Made by a program: the position numbers and the translations under genes. The notes under the pieces were generated by a model, which was given only the letters and a program-made list of their open reading frames with translations, made no database searches and was not told the origin of the DNA. Of a DNA stretch of 64,000 nt, positions 17,736 through 25,325 are shown piece by piece. Each line of letters starts with the position of its first letter. Position 1 is the first letter of the stretch. The DNA is from CAITJF01 sp032654645. GTDB lineage: Bacteria; Pseudomonadota; Gammaproteobacteria; Burkholderiales; Gallionellaceae. Where the stretch lies: positions 496,001 through 560,000 of the forward strand of contig JAULAW010000003.1 in the NCBI GenBank assembly GCA_032654645.1. Reading direction: 5' to 3'.

Positions 17736-18320
17736 TCAACATGCCCGTGGATCGCCTGCCAGCAACTTTGGCGATGGATCGCACATGCGCAGGCTGCCGC
17801 CGGTGCTCACCGTGATGCGCAGCGGCCTGTCTCCTTTGGGGTTGGAAACAACCACCTGAGTGATGGAAGCACTCGCAGGATCGTTTGTCGCAACCCGCCC
17901 CATGCTGTTAAAAGTTAAGGTCGTCGCGACAACCGGGGTAACCTGGATTTGCGCGTTGATCGATCCTTCCTGCGCCGAGCGCTCCTGCACGCGCTCTTCT
18001 CCGGCCAGCGCATTCGAACCCGCGCCGCAGGCAAGGGAGGCTGGCGGCAGCGGGGCGGCGGCGGAAGCCGCAAGGATTTCCCACGAAGAAGATGCTGCGC
18101 CGCACAACACAAACCGCGTGGTTGTATTGCGCTTGACCGCCTCGGTGCGCGCCAGTTGCAAGCCGCTTAATATGGATTCCGCAGCGGTGCGGGTTTGGGT
18201 ATTCTGTATCCATAAATTGAAAGATGGAACGCCCAGCATCATCAGGAGTGCTGCAATGGTGATCGCGATCATCATTTCGATCAGCGTCACCCCATGCTGA
18301 TTGTGTTCGGGAATTAACAT
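17736..18320 (-). CDS. fimT: Minor pseudopilin FimT/GspH-type
   Basis: 194 residues. The leader ends in HNQHG before VTLIEMMIAITIAALLMMLGVPSF, with Glu at +5, and the rest is a GspH/FimT domain (TRTAAESILSGLQLARTEAVKRNTTTRFVLCG; C-terminal NPKGDRPLRITVSTGGSLRMC). ATG 18320 is chosen because of the GGCGGA ribosome site and because it gives a normal short leader; it overlaps the pilE stop by 7 bases. It is part of the pilE-fimT-pilV-pilW-pilX-pilY1 operon. Confidence 0.92.
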   Translation of the reverse strand: MLIPEHNQHGVTLIEMMIAITIAALLMMLGVPSFNLWIQNTQTRTAAESILSGLQLARTEAVKRNTTTRFVLCGAASSSWEILAASAAAPLPPASLACGAGSNALAGEERVQERSAQEGSINAQIQVTPVVATTLTFNSMGRVATNDPASASITQVVVSNPKGDRPLRITVSTGGSLRMCDPSPKLLAGDPRAC

Positions 18321-18766
18321 GTTCCGCCTTTTCTGGTGACCCAGCAGTTGGTGTTGGCGGCCCAGCCGGGAGCGGTGATGGTGCTGGTTTTGGCATTGTT
18401 CTGGTCTATGGTATAGACAAAACCGCCGGTGCCTTGGGGGGCAACGCCCGATGCGGAGATGGTATAAAACTGGTCGGTTCCGCCCGCGCCCCAGTTGCAG
18501 GTGTAAGCAAAATATCGGACATCCGGGCTGACCGAGCTGGCCGGCATTGCCAGCCCGCAAACGGCGGCGGTAGAACCGTAATTCCGGTTGTCCTGGTAAA
18601 ACTGCTCGAGCCGGACGCGCGTACCGGCCAGTTGGGTGACGGCTTCGGTTAATTTACCACGCAGCACATAATCGTTATAAGCTGGCAATGCGACAGTTGC
18701 CAGAATGCTGATGATTGCGACCACAATCATCAATTCGGTTAGGGTAAATCCTTTGAAATTGCTCAT
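18314..18766 (-). CDS. pilE: Type IV pilin-like minor pilin PilE
   Basis: 150 residues. A very short leader MSNFKG is followed by FTLTELMIVVAIISILATVALPAYNDYVLRGKLTEA, the classic type IV pilin helix with Glu at +5. The C-terminal domain has four cysteines (CGLAMP, CNWGAGG, CWVTRKGGTC), enough for a D-region disulfide. ATG 18766 has GGAGG six bases upstream. It is the first gene of the minor-pilin operon, and in this position is usually called PilE, not the major pilin PilA. Confidence 0.92.
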   Translation of the reverse strand: MSNFKGFTLTELMIVVAIISILATVALPAYNDYVLRGKLTEAVTQLAGTRVRLEQFYQDNRNYGSTAAVCGLAMPASSVSPDVRYFAYTCNWGAGGTDQFYTISASGVAPQGTGGFVYTIDQNNAKTSTITAPGWAANTNCWVTRKGGTC

Positions 18767-18934
18767 TACATCCTCCGCTGGATTGCTTGGCATACTAGTG
18801 CTGTGCACCCATCACGTCTACTTCTAACCGATAGCTGGCTAATTTTTCAGCATTAACGGCAAGGCACTCGAACATACGGCGCCTTTGAGGTATTGGCCGT
18901 CGCCGCCGTGTCCGTTCGGTTAGATTCGGGCGCC

Positions 18935-18966
18935 CAAAAAACAAAGCCGGCTAACGCCGGCTTTGT
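18935..18966 (-). terminator. Rho-independent terminator of cytochrome c gene
   Basis: An 11-bp stem (acaaagccggc / gccggctttgt) with a four-base loop at 18941-18966; on the minus strand six T residues follow (18940-18935). It lies 24 bases after the cytochrome c stop. Confidence 0.88.
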
Positions 18967-18989
18967 GGAGGTTGCTTGTTGCTTCTGGC

Positions 18990-19310
18990 TTATTTTGCCA
19001 AGCCAGCGATAAACTCAGCCATTTCCTTGATTTCAGCGTCATTCGCGCCCAGGCCTTTTGGCGGCATCTTGCCAAGTTTGTAGCCAAACTCGCCACCCTT
19101 GGTGATGTTGGCAATCATGGTGCTGACTGCATCCTTATTGCCCTTGTATTTTGCGGCGACATCGTTATACGATGGGCCAACCAATTTTTTGTCAATGGCG
19201 TGGCAGGCGCCACATTTGGCTTTGCCCGCTGCCGGCATATCTGCCGCCAGTGCGGAACCCGCAACCATCAGACCTGCTGCTGCAACCACGCTTACGATAA
19301 TAGATTTCAT
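18990..19310 (-). CDS. Periplasmic class I cytochrome c (c551-like)
   Basis: 106 residues. A signal peptide (1-23, ending ALA-AD) sends it to the periplasm. Heme is attached at C33-G-A-C36-H37, and the axial methionine is Met82 in KMPPKG. The small size, a single heme and the SYNDVAAKY segment fit the c551/c8 group of soluble electron carriers in respiratory chains of betaproteobacteria. It is a single-gene unit with its own promoter (19370-19397) and terminator (18935-18966). Confidence 0.93.
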   Translation of the reverse strand: MKSIIVSVVAAAGLMVAGSALAADMPAAGKAKCGACHAIDKKLVGPSYNDVAAKYKGNKDAVSTMIANITKGGEFGYKLGKMPPKGLGANDAEIKEMAEFIAGLAK

Positions 19311-19369
19311 GTTTTCTCCGTTTAATGTACTACTAATTAAAAAAGTCGGGGGTTAATCGCCCGCCGCGC

Positions 19370-19397
19370 ATTTTAAACAAATCCGACTGGTTTGCAA
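19370..19397 (-). promoter_or_regulatory. Probable promoter of the cytochrome c gene
   Basis: On the minus strand TTGCAA (19397-19392) and TAAAAT (19375-19370) are spaced by 16 bases, about 60 bases before the start codon, whose ribosome site is CGGAGA. Confidence 0.5.
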
Positions 19398-19521
19398 GTG
19401 TGCATTCCGGGCGTTATGGTTTTAACGCTCAAACCGGGTTGAGCGTTGACAGCAAGCCAAGTGTGTCTGGCGCATGTATCTGAACGGTTCCATTTTTCAG
19501 GCGCGGTGCTAAAAAACCATT

Positions 19522-19549
19522 TTGACGGCTGGCGCAGCTTGTGTATAAT
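19522..19549 (+). promoter_or_regulatory. Sigma-70 promoter of rplU-rpmA
   Basis: TTGACG (19522-19527) and a perfect TATAAT (19544-19549) with a 16-base spacer, 38 bases before the rplU start. A strong promoter, as expected for ribosomal protein genes. Confidence 0.85.
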
Positions 19550-19586
19550 GCGCCGCTCTGTAAAACCGCATTCAAGCGAGGTTGTT

Positions 19587-19898
19587 ATGTACGCAGTGAT
19601 CAAGACCGGTGGCAAGCAATATCGCGTTGCCGCTGGGGAAACCCTGAAAATAGAATCCGTCGGCGGCGACGTCGGCAGCGCCATCGTGCTGGACAAGGTG
19701 CTGATGGTTGCCAATGGCGACAAGCTGTCTGTCGGCAAACCCATGCTGAGCGGTGCTTCTGTGCAAGCCACCATCGTGTCGCATGGCCGCAACGACAAGG
19801 TGAAAATCTTCAAGATGCGCCGCCGCAAGCATTACCAAAAGCATCAAGGCCATCGCCAGAATTACACTGAAATCCGTATTGACGGCATCTCTGTCTGA
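19587..19898 (+). CDS. rplU: 50S ribosomal protein L21
   Basis: 103 residues, the normal bacterial L21 length, starting MYAVIKTGGKQYRV and ending in the KMRRRKHYQKHQGHRQNYTEIRIDGI signature that contacts 23S rRNA. It is the first gene of the rplU-rpmA unit. The longer open frame upstream has no family support, so ATG 19587 is used. Confidence 0.97.
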   Translation: MYAVIKTGGKQYRVAAGETLKIESVGGDVGSAIVLDKVLMVANGDKLSVGKPMLSGASVQATIVSHGRNDKVKIFKMRRRKHYQKHQGHRQNYTEIRIDGISV

Positions 19899-19933
19899 AT
19901 ACTAACTGGGCATAACGCTAAAGGAGCAGAACC

Positions 19934-20191
19934 ATGGCATCAAAAAAAGGCGGCGGCAGTACCAGTAACGGCCGCGACTCACACTCAAAACGCCTGGGGG
20001 TAAAAAGTTACGGCGGCGAACTCATCAATGCGGGCAGCATTATTGTGCGCCAGCGCGGTACGCAGTTCCATGCGGGGGACAACGTCGGCATGGGCAAGGA
20101 TCACACCCTGTTTGCCAGGATTACCGGCAAGGTAGTTTTTACCATCAAGGGCGCTGCCCAGCGCAAGACTGTCTGCGTGATCGCAGCGTAG
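19934..20191 (+). CDS. rpmA: 50S ribosomal protein L27
   Basis: 85 residues beginning MASKKGGGSTSNGRDSHSKRLGVK, the standard L27 start whose tail reaches toward the peptidyl-transferase centre. There is no N-terminal extension needing protease processing, as in Firmicutes. AAGGAG lies ten bases before the ATG. It is 35 bases after rplU and is followed by a terminator. Confidence 0.97.
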   Translation: MASKKGGGSTSNGRDSHSKRLGVKSYGGELINAGSIIVRQRGTQFHAGDNVGMGKDHTLFARITGKVVFTIKGAAQRKTVCVIAA

Positions 20192-20212
20192 CTCATCTGT
20201 CCAAGTACCATG

Positions 20213-20239
20213 AGCCCTATCGAAAGGTAGGGCTTTTTT
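20213..20239 (+). terminator. Rho-independent terminator after rpmA
   Basis: AGCCCTA (20213-20219) and TAGGGCT (20228-20234) form a stem, and six T residues close it. It ends the rplU-rpmA transcript, so obgE needs a separate promoter. Confidence 0.9.
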
Positions 20240-20247
20240 GTTTGGTG

Positions 20248-20345
20248 CGTAGGGTGGTGGGCTACGCCCACCATGTCGTGCATCACCCGCAAGGGGTACG
20301 CCGTGGTTGTAAGGGGCTGAAGCCCCAACAACACACGCAGAGCCC
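20248..20345. repeat. REP-like repeats after rpmA
   Basis: gtagggtggtgggctacgcccacc forms a hairpin. The next words (cacccgcaaggggta, gccgtggttgtaa, caacaac-acgc) also occur inside the inverted-repeat element at 23051-23227 and 46087-46263, so a relic of that family is present here. Confidence 0.6.
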
Positions 20346-20389
20346 GAACTACATTTTGGTTCCCGCTCGTCCGGGTTATGCTTATGTGT

Positions 20390-20641
20390 ACCCCTAAAAA
20401 TTCATATTTCGCCGTTCCCGCGAAGGCGGGAGCCCAGTCAAATCACCAAGCTGGGTTCCCGCCTGCGCGCATATGCGCTAACTTATCTTGTTCCTCCCCC
20501 TTCAAGGGGGAGGTTGGGTGGGGGTTGGCATCCATGAAATTCGACCCCATCCCTCCCCTTGAAAAGGAGGGAGAAATACTCTGGCGCACTTAAGTTAGCG
20601 CTTATGCGCCTTCGCGGGAATGACGAATTTTTAGAGGTGCC
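20390..20641. repeat. Nested MITE-like element upstream of obgE
   Basis: The outer ends are inverse copies: cccctaaaaattcatatttcg plus ttcccgcgaaggcggga on the left, and cgcgggaatgacgaatttttagaggtgcc on the right. Inside, gcgctaactta and taagttagcgc form a second pair enclosing two C/T- and G-rich palindromes (cctcccccttcaagggggagg and a diverged copy). A short version of the outer element with no insert lies at 54171-54277. Confidence 0.7.
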
Positions 20642-20644
20642 CTT

Positions 20645-21709
20645 ATGAAGTTCATAGACGAATCCAAAATCGAGGTCATTGCGGGCGACGGTGGTAACGG
20701 CGCAGCCAGCTTTCGGCGCGAGAAATACATCGCCAAGGGCGGCCCGGATGGCGGCGACGGCGGGCGCGGCGGCAGCGTGTTTGCACTGGCCGACCGCAAC
20801 ATCAACACGCTGGTGGATTACCGCTTCGCGCGCCATCACCGCGCGCGCAATGGCGAATCCGGGCGCGGCGCAGATTGTTATGGCAAGGGCTCGGATGACG
20901 TGATTCTGCGTATGCCGGTTGGCACGGTCATCACCGACATCAACAGCGGCGAAATGATTGCCGACCTTGCCCATGATGGACAGAAGGCGCTGCTCGCCCA
21001 AGGCGGCAAGGGCGGATTGGGCAACCTGCACTTCAAATCTAGCACCAATCGCGCGCCGCGCCAATGCACGCCGGGCGAAGAAGGCGAACGGCGCGAGTTG
21101 CAACTGGAACTGAAAGTATTGGCCGACGTTGGCCTGCTGGGCATGCCCAATGCGGGCAAGTCCACCTTTATCCGCGCGGTTTCCGCCGCGCGCCCCAAAG
21201 TGGCCGACTATCCCTTCACCACGCTGCACCCCAATCTGGGCGTGGTGCGAGTATCAACTGAAAAGAGCTTTGTGATTGCCGACATTCCCGGCCTGATCGA
21301 AGGTGCGGCTGAAGGCGCCGGGCTGGGGCACCAGTTTCTGCGCCACTTGGCGCGCACCCGCCTGCTGCTGCATCTGGTGGACATCGCCCCGATGTACGAG
21401 GGCACCGACCCGGTGTATGAAGCACATGCCATATTAAATGAGCTGAAAAAATACGACGAGGCCTTGTACAACAAGCCGCGCTGGCTGGTGCTGAACAAGC
21501 TGGATCTGCTGCAAGACAAGGATGAAAAAGTCGCCGCCTTCCTGCGCGAATTCGGCGACCACACACGCCACTTTGCCATCTCCGCAATTAACGGCGATGG
21601 CTGCAAGGAGCTGACCTACGCTATCATGGAACATCTGGAACAGGCTGCCAAACTGGAACAAGCGGCCATTGCTGAAAACCCGCAAGAAAGCGATATTCCA
21701 GTTCTCTAA
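20645..21709 (+). CDS. obgE: GTPase ObgE/CgtA
   Basis: 354 residues, a large-subunit ribosome-assembly GTPase. The N-terminal Obg fold (1-160) is glycine-rich: GGDGGRGGSVFALADRNINTL and GKGGLGNLHF. The G domain has G1 GMPNAGKST, the switch region YPFTTLHPNLG, G3 DIPGLIEGA and G4 NKLD. It lacks the long C-terminal extension of some bacteria. It follows rplU-rpmA and is followed 6 bases later by proB, a frequent betaproteobacterial order. Confidence 0.96.
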   Translation: MKFIDESKIEVIAGDGGNGAASFRREKYIAKGGPDGGDGGRGGSVFALADRNINTLVDYRFARHHRARNGESGRGADCYGKGSDDVILRMPVGTVITDINSGEMIADLAHDGQKALLAQGGKGGLGNLHFKSSTNRAPRQCTPGEEGERRELQLELKVLADVGLLGMPNAGKSTFIRAVSAARPKVADYPFTTLHPNLGVVRVSTEKSFVIADIPGLIEGAAEGAGLGHQFLRHLARTRLLLHLVDIAPMYEGTDPVYEAHAILNELKKYDEALYNKPRWLVLNKLDLLQDKDEKVAAFLREFGDHTRHFAISAINGDGCKELTYAIMEHLEQAAKLEQAAIAENPQESDIPVL

Positions 21710-21715
21710 CGCACT

Positions 21716-22834
21716 ATGAAAAATATTCTGGCCCAGTGTAAACGCATCGTCGTCAAAGTCGGCAGCAGCCTGGTTACCAACCAGGGCGAGGGACTGGATG
21801 TGCGCGCCATAGGCAACTGGGCGCAGCAAATCGCCGCCTTGCGCGCGACGGGGCTCGAAGTGGTATTGGTTTCTTCCGGTGCGATTGCGGAAGGGATGCA
21901 ACGGCTGGGCTGGAAACAGCGCCCCAGCGCCGTGCATGAATTACAGGCTGCCGCCGCAGTGGGGCAGATGGGTCTGGTGCAGGTATATGAAAGCTGCTTT
22001 CGCGAGCACGGCCTGCACGCGGCACAAGTGCTGCTCACCCATGCCGACCTCGCCGACCGCGAGCGCTACCTCAACGCCCGCTCCACTCTGCGCACGCTGC
22101 TATCCCTGAATGTTGTCCCTGTTATCAACGAGAATGACACAGTGGTTACCGACGAAATCAAGTTCGGCGACAACGACACCCTGGGCGCGCTGGTCGCCAA
22201 TTTGATCGAGGCTGATGCGCTCATTATCCTCACCGACCAAACCGGCCTCTATACTGCTGACCCGCGTACAAACCCGGACGCCACTCTGGTCAGCGTGGCG
22301 CAGGCAGGTGATGTAAAGCTGGAAGCCATGGCGGGCGGCGCAGGCAGCCATATCGGGCGCGGCGGCATGATCACCAAAGTGCTGGCCGCCAAGCGTGCGG
22401 CGCGCAGTGGCGCACACACCGTCATAGCATCCGGCCACGAACGTGACGTGCTGCCGCGCCTGTTGCGCGGCGAGAGCATCGGCACTTTGCTCGAAGCTCA
22501 AGCACTGTCGCTGGCTGCGCGCAAACAATGGCTGGCGGATCATTTGCAAGTCAACGGCAAGGTGGTGCTGGATGCAGGCGCGGTGCGCGCCCTGTGCAAC
22601 GAAGGCAAGAGCCTGCTGCCGATCGGGGTTACCGAAATCATCGGCGAATTTGAACGCGGTGCTGTGGTCGCCATCCTGAATGAGAACGGTCGGGACATGG
22701 CACGCGGCCTGATCAACTACAGCGCCGCAGAAGCTCGCCGCATCGCCCGCCACCCCAGTCACGAGATAGAAAAGATACTCGGCTACGTGGATGAACTGGA
22801 GCTGATACATCGAGACAATCTCGTATTGCTGTAA
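21716..22834 (+). CDS. proB: Glutamate 5-kinase
   Basis: 372 residues; phosphorylates glutamate in the first step of proline synthesis. The kinase domain (1-260) shows VVKVGSSLVTNQGEG, VSSGAIAEGMQRLGW, the NENDTVVTDEIKFGDNDTLGALVA segment and GGAGSHIGRGGMITK. The C-terminal ~100 residues are a PUA domain (KVVLDAGAVRALCNEGKSLLPIGVTE-, INYSAAEARRIA). The length fits the PUA-containing form. It probably shares an mRNA with obgE. Confidence 0.96.
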   Translation: MKNILAQCKRIVVKVGSSLVTNQGEGLDVRAIGNWAQQIAALRATGLEVVLVSSGAIAEGMQRLGWKQRPSAVHELQAAAAVGQMGLVQVYESCFREHGLHAAQVLLTHADLADRERYLNARSTLRTLLSLNVVPVINENDTVVTDEIKFGDNDTLGALVANLIEADALIILTDQTGLYTADPRTNPDATLVSVAQAGDVKLEAMAGGAGSHIGRGGMITKVLAAKRAARSGAHTVIASGHERDVLPRLLRGESIGTLLEAQALSLAARKQWLADHLQVNGKVVLDAGAVRALCNEGKSLLPIGVTEIIGEFERGAVVAILNENGRDMARGLINYSAAEARRIARHPSHEIEKILGYVDELELIHRDNLVLL

Positions 22835-23050
22835 AACAGCAGAACGAGATTGCGGTGTAGGCTCTCATACCCGGAGGGTGAACTAATGGCCAGAACTATC
22901 AAAGATAGCAATAGCGACATTTCCCCATAGACACTGCCTGGAATTCCGATAGTGGTTCACGTTGCAGGTTTTTTCACGTCAGGCTTTAGCAAAGATAACT
23001 TGAGTGGTACGCGTAATAAACCCAGATTGTCCATTAGACCGAAAACAGCG

Positions 23051-23227
23051 TCATTCCCGCGCAGGCGGGAATCCAGGTGGTTTAATAATCCCCGCGTAGC
23101 GGGACAAAACCGGGGTCTTGCCCGCGCACCCGCAAGGGGTAGGCCGTGGTTGTAAAGCCAATAAATTGGCAACAACCACGCACTCGCGGAGTGTTTGTCC
23201 GCTGGATTCCCGCCTGCGCGGGAATGA
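23051..23227. repeat. Inverted-repeat element carrying intron copy 1
   Basis: A 177-bp element whose 26-base ends are perfect inverse copies; each contains a dRS3-like palindrome (attccc, eight bases, gggaat) at 23053-23072 and 23206-23225. The middle holds ccccgcgtagcggg and cacaaccacg-type words. The group II intron begins right after its last base. It is repeated at 46087-46263 with a few substitutions. No gene was seen from 22835 to 23050. Confidence 0.85.
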
Positions 23228-24057
23228 GTGCGCCCGTGAAGGCGCTATATCTGCACGGTGAAAGTCCGTGTCGGGGTAAGCCAAAACTCCGTAGCTGAAG
23301 GTAACTGCGTCGCCGCGAGGCGGGGTGGAGAGCAACCGGAAGCGAACTGGCAGTCCGCAGTAAAGCGAACTCGATTCGGCGGGGTGTGACGACGAGCCTG
23401 CTCATTCGTGGCGAAGTCCGAAACTCGTCCGGCACGTTGTAACTGGCGTGTAAAACGATGCCGGGGCACATCGCGTGGTTGGAGGCGGAATGTCGGGAAG
23501 GTATGGTGAGACAAGCGGGGAGACCTGCTGCCCGAAGTGACGGGAAGCAGGAGTCAGAGCCTTCGTATTACCGCAAGACTGAAGAGCAGACCATGGCGAA
23601 ACGGCTGGGAAACTGGCGTCATGCTGGGGGGCGAACCCTGGAGCCTAAACTCATGCAGAGGCGGTCTGGAAAGCGCGGAAAGCAAAGCCGTGCCGAGGGA
23701 AGGGAGGCAGGAAAATGGATGCGGGAAGGACGGGAGGAGCGAGAGCATGAGCGAAACGGCGGAAGTGCCCGCAAGGGCTATACAAGCTGAATCTGCCTCA
23801 ACCGGATGGGAATGGGTAGATCGCACCATCTGTGCGGAACGCATGTTGGCGGCACTGGGTAACGGTGTCAAAGGAAGCAGAAGGCCAGATATTGGCCAGA
23901 TGCAAAATTCGCTGAGTTGGGGCTTTTCACTGAAACAAACTCCGACTACTGGCGAGCCAACCCCGATGTGGGAACCACTAACTGGAGAGCCGTGTGCGGG
24001 AGAACCGCACGCACGGTTCGGAGGGAGGGGAGGGCGTGAGCCTTTCTCTACCCCTAT
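23228..24057 (+). mobile_element. Group II intron, reverse-transcriptase deleted, copy 1
   Basis: Starts with the conserved GTGCGCCC and ends in a domain VI stem with CTACCCCTAT, where the A eight bases from the end is the likely branch point. Domain V is at 23987-24020 (gagccgtgtgcgggagaacc then gcacgcacggttc), a textbook catalytic hairpin. An ATG at 23747 opens a frame that matches the N-terminus of intron-encoded proteins (GWEWVDRTICAERMLAALGNGVKG) for ~45 codons; then the reverse-transcriptase/maturase is missing and the frame runs into domain IV-V sequence. Splicing or movement would need a protein made elsewhere. The copy at 46264-47093 has the same length and only about three differences. 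Confidence 0.9.
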
Positions 24058-24085
24058 CAGCGCTAATGGTTTATCCGGGATAAAA

Positions 24086-24670
24086 TTACTTGAATTTCGC
24101 CAACCACTCCTGCGCCAGTAATTGCGCCTTCTTTATCTGTTCGGGGGCCATTTTCTCTTCAATCCATAGCTTGCTGCTTATGGCTATCTCACCAGCCAAA
24201 CTAAGCCATTTGTATGCAAGTACAAAATCCTGCGGCACACCTGTCCCTTTGGCATACCATAACCCAATGGTGTACTGCGCTTTCGGAAACCCATGTTCTG
24301 CTGCCTCGATGTACCACCTTGCAGCTTGCTGATCGTTTTGCGGCACGCCTTGCCCTAGACGGTACATTTCCGCAATGGCGAACTGCGCCCTTGTTTCATC
24401 CTGGATAGCCGCCTTGAGGTACCACGATGAGGCTTGTTTGTCGTCTTGTGGCACCCCTTGCCCTTTGGAGTACATTACCCCAAGCCGGTACTGTGCGGCA
24501 GCATCGCCACCAAGCGCAAGCGCCCTGAATTCATCAAATGCGTAAAGGTAGTTTCCACTGTTGTAAGCTTCCACACCATCCTGAAAATCAGCCTGCGCCC
24601 AAGTGCAAACCGCAATTAAAATCGCGGCCAGAGTTGGCCTGAAAAATATTTTCGTCACTGCGTTTTCCAT
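24086..24670 (-). CDS. Secreted Sel1-repeat protein
   Basis: 194 residues. A signal peptide (about 1-27, ending WAQA) is followed by a TPR-like segment (FQDGVEAYNSGNYLYAFDEFRALA) and three Sel1 repeats, each with A-Q-Y-x-(L/I)-G-x-(M/W)-Y-x-K/L-G-x-G-V-P-Q-(D/N)-x-x-x-A-x-x-W-Y/K-x-x-A-A. Sel1 proteins mediate protein-protein contacts; a periplasmic role is likely but the partner is unknown. ATG 24670 has GGAGT nine bases upstream. The stop lies just beyond the end of the intron-containing repeat region. Confidence 0.85.
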   Translation of the reverse strand: MENAVTKIFFRPTLAAILIAVCTWAQADFQDGVEAYNSGNYLYAFDEFRALALGGDAAAQYRLGVMYSKGQGVPQDDKQASSWYLKAAIQDETRAQFAIAEMYRLGQGVPQNDQQAARWYIEAAEHGFPKAQYTIGLWYAKGTGVPQDFVLAYKWLSLAGEIAISSKLWIEEKMAPEQIKKAQLLAQEWLAKFK

Positions 24671-24957
24671 AACTTGACTCCAATACAAAAAAACATCCGC
24701 TCATCGAAAGCCTTATGCAATCCCTTACGGTACGGTTGTGTGTGGTGTGAATCGCACCTTGGCAGGATATGCGCTTGCGCCCAAATACGTCAAGCGCTGA
24801 AAGCGCCAAGGTAAACCGTCCCAAGGCTGCCGTTTTGTATGGTTTGAATTCGGCTTTGACCGCTGCGCGGAGATGATATTACAGGCTACCCGAAAATCTG
24901 CTTTGATTAAAAAAGCGTGGTGACATATTGGTGACATGGCGAAAAGTTAGCAGGCAA
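24671..24957. other. Spacer between Sel1 gene and tRNA
   Basis: No supported gene seen. It contains a short direct repeat ggtgacatattggtgacatgg near 24920-24940 and some AT-rich sequence. No clear promoter or repeat shared with other gaps. Confidence 0.4.
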
Positions 24958-24985
24958 AGAAAAAGCCCCGCGTCGCTGCGAGGCT
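24958..24985 (-). terminator. Terminator after tRNA-Thr
   Basis: On the minus strand AGCCTCGC and GCGGGGCT can pair, and TTTTTC follows. It lies ten bases after the tRNA CCA end. Confidence 0.7.
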
Positions 24986-24994
24986 TGATTTTGT

Positions 24995-25070
24995 TGGTGC
25001 CGCCTATCGGATTCGAACTGATGACCTACCGCTTACAAGGCGGTTGCTCTACCAACTGAGCTAAGGCGGC
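24995..25070 (-). tRNA. tRNA-Thr (anticodon TGT)
   Basis: On the minus strand a 76-base cloverleaf with the acceptor stem GCCGCCT / AGGCGGC, encoded CCA end, D arm TAGCTCAGTTGGTAGAGCA, anticodon stem CCGCC/GGCGG style with loop CTTGTAA, so anticodon TGT for the ACA codon, and T arm with GTTCGAATC. It is a single tRNA gene followed by its own terminator. Confidence 0.95.
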
Positions 25071-25325
25071 GATGCTACATTGGAGGGCATTTCAGAAGAT
25101 TCTCAATACTGAAATAACCCGCTTGAAACTATGGCTGGGTCGTGCCCAACACCAACAAACTGGAGGCATCCTGGTTTGAAGTTTAGCCCATGACTATTAT
25201 TTTTTAATAAGCCAGTTGCAGAGTTAGTCAGCTTCCATTCGCCACATAAACAGGGCGCATTATACAAGACTCATGTTTGTTTTTGGCACAAATTTGGCAC
25301 AGCCATCAAGGTCGCACATCACTAT

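Noticed and set aside
22886..22930. 13-codon frame MARTIKDSNSDIS with GGAGG upstream after proB
   Set aside because: Too short, no conservation data; could be a gene stub cut by the repeat insertion, but not supportable.
23537..24121. 194-codon frame inside intron copy 1 (and the same in copy 2)
   Set aside because: Only a short stretch resembles an intron-encoded protein start; the rest crosses ribozyme domains, so it is not a functional gene.
25071..25325. Prophage attachment site at tRNA-Thr
   Set aside because: No second copy of the tRNA 3' end and no integrase in the window; the ttggcaca and ggtgacat direct repeats alone are not enough.
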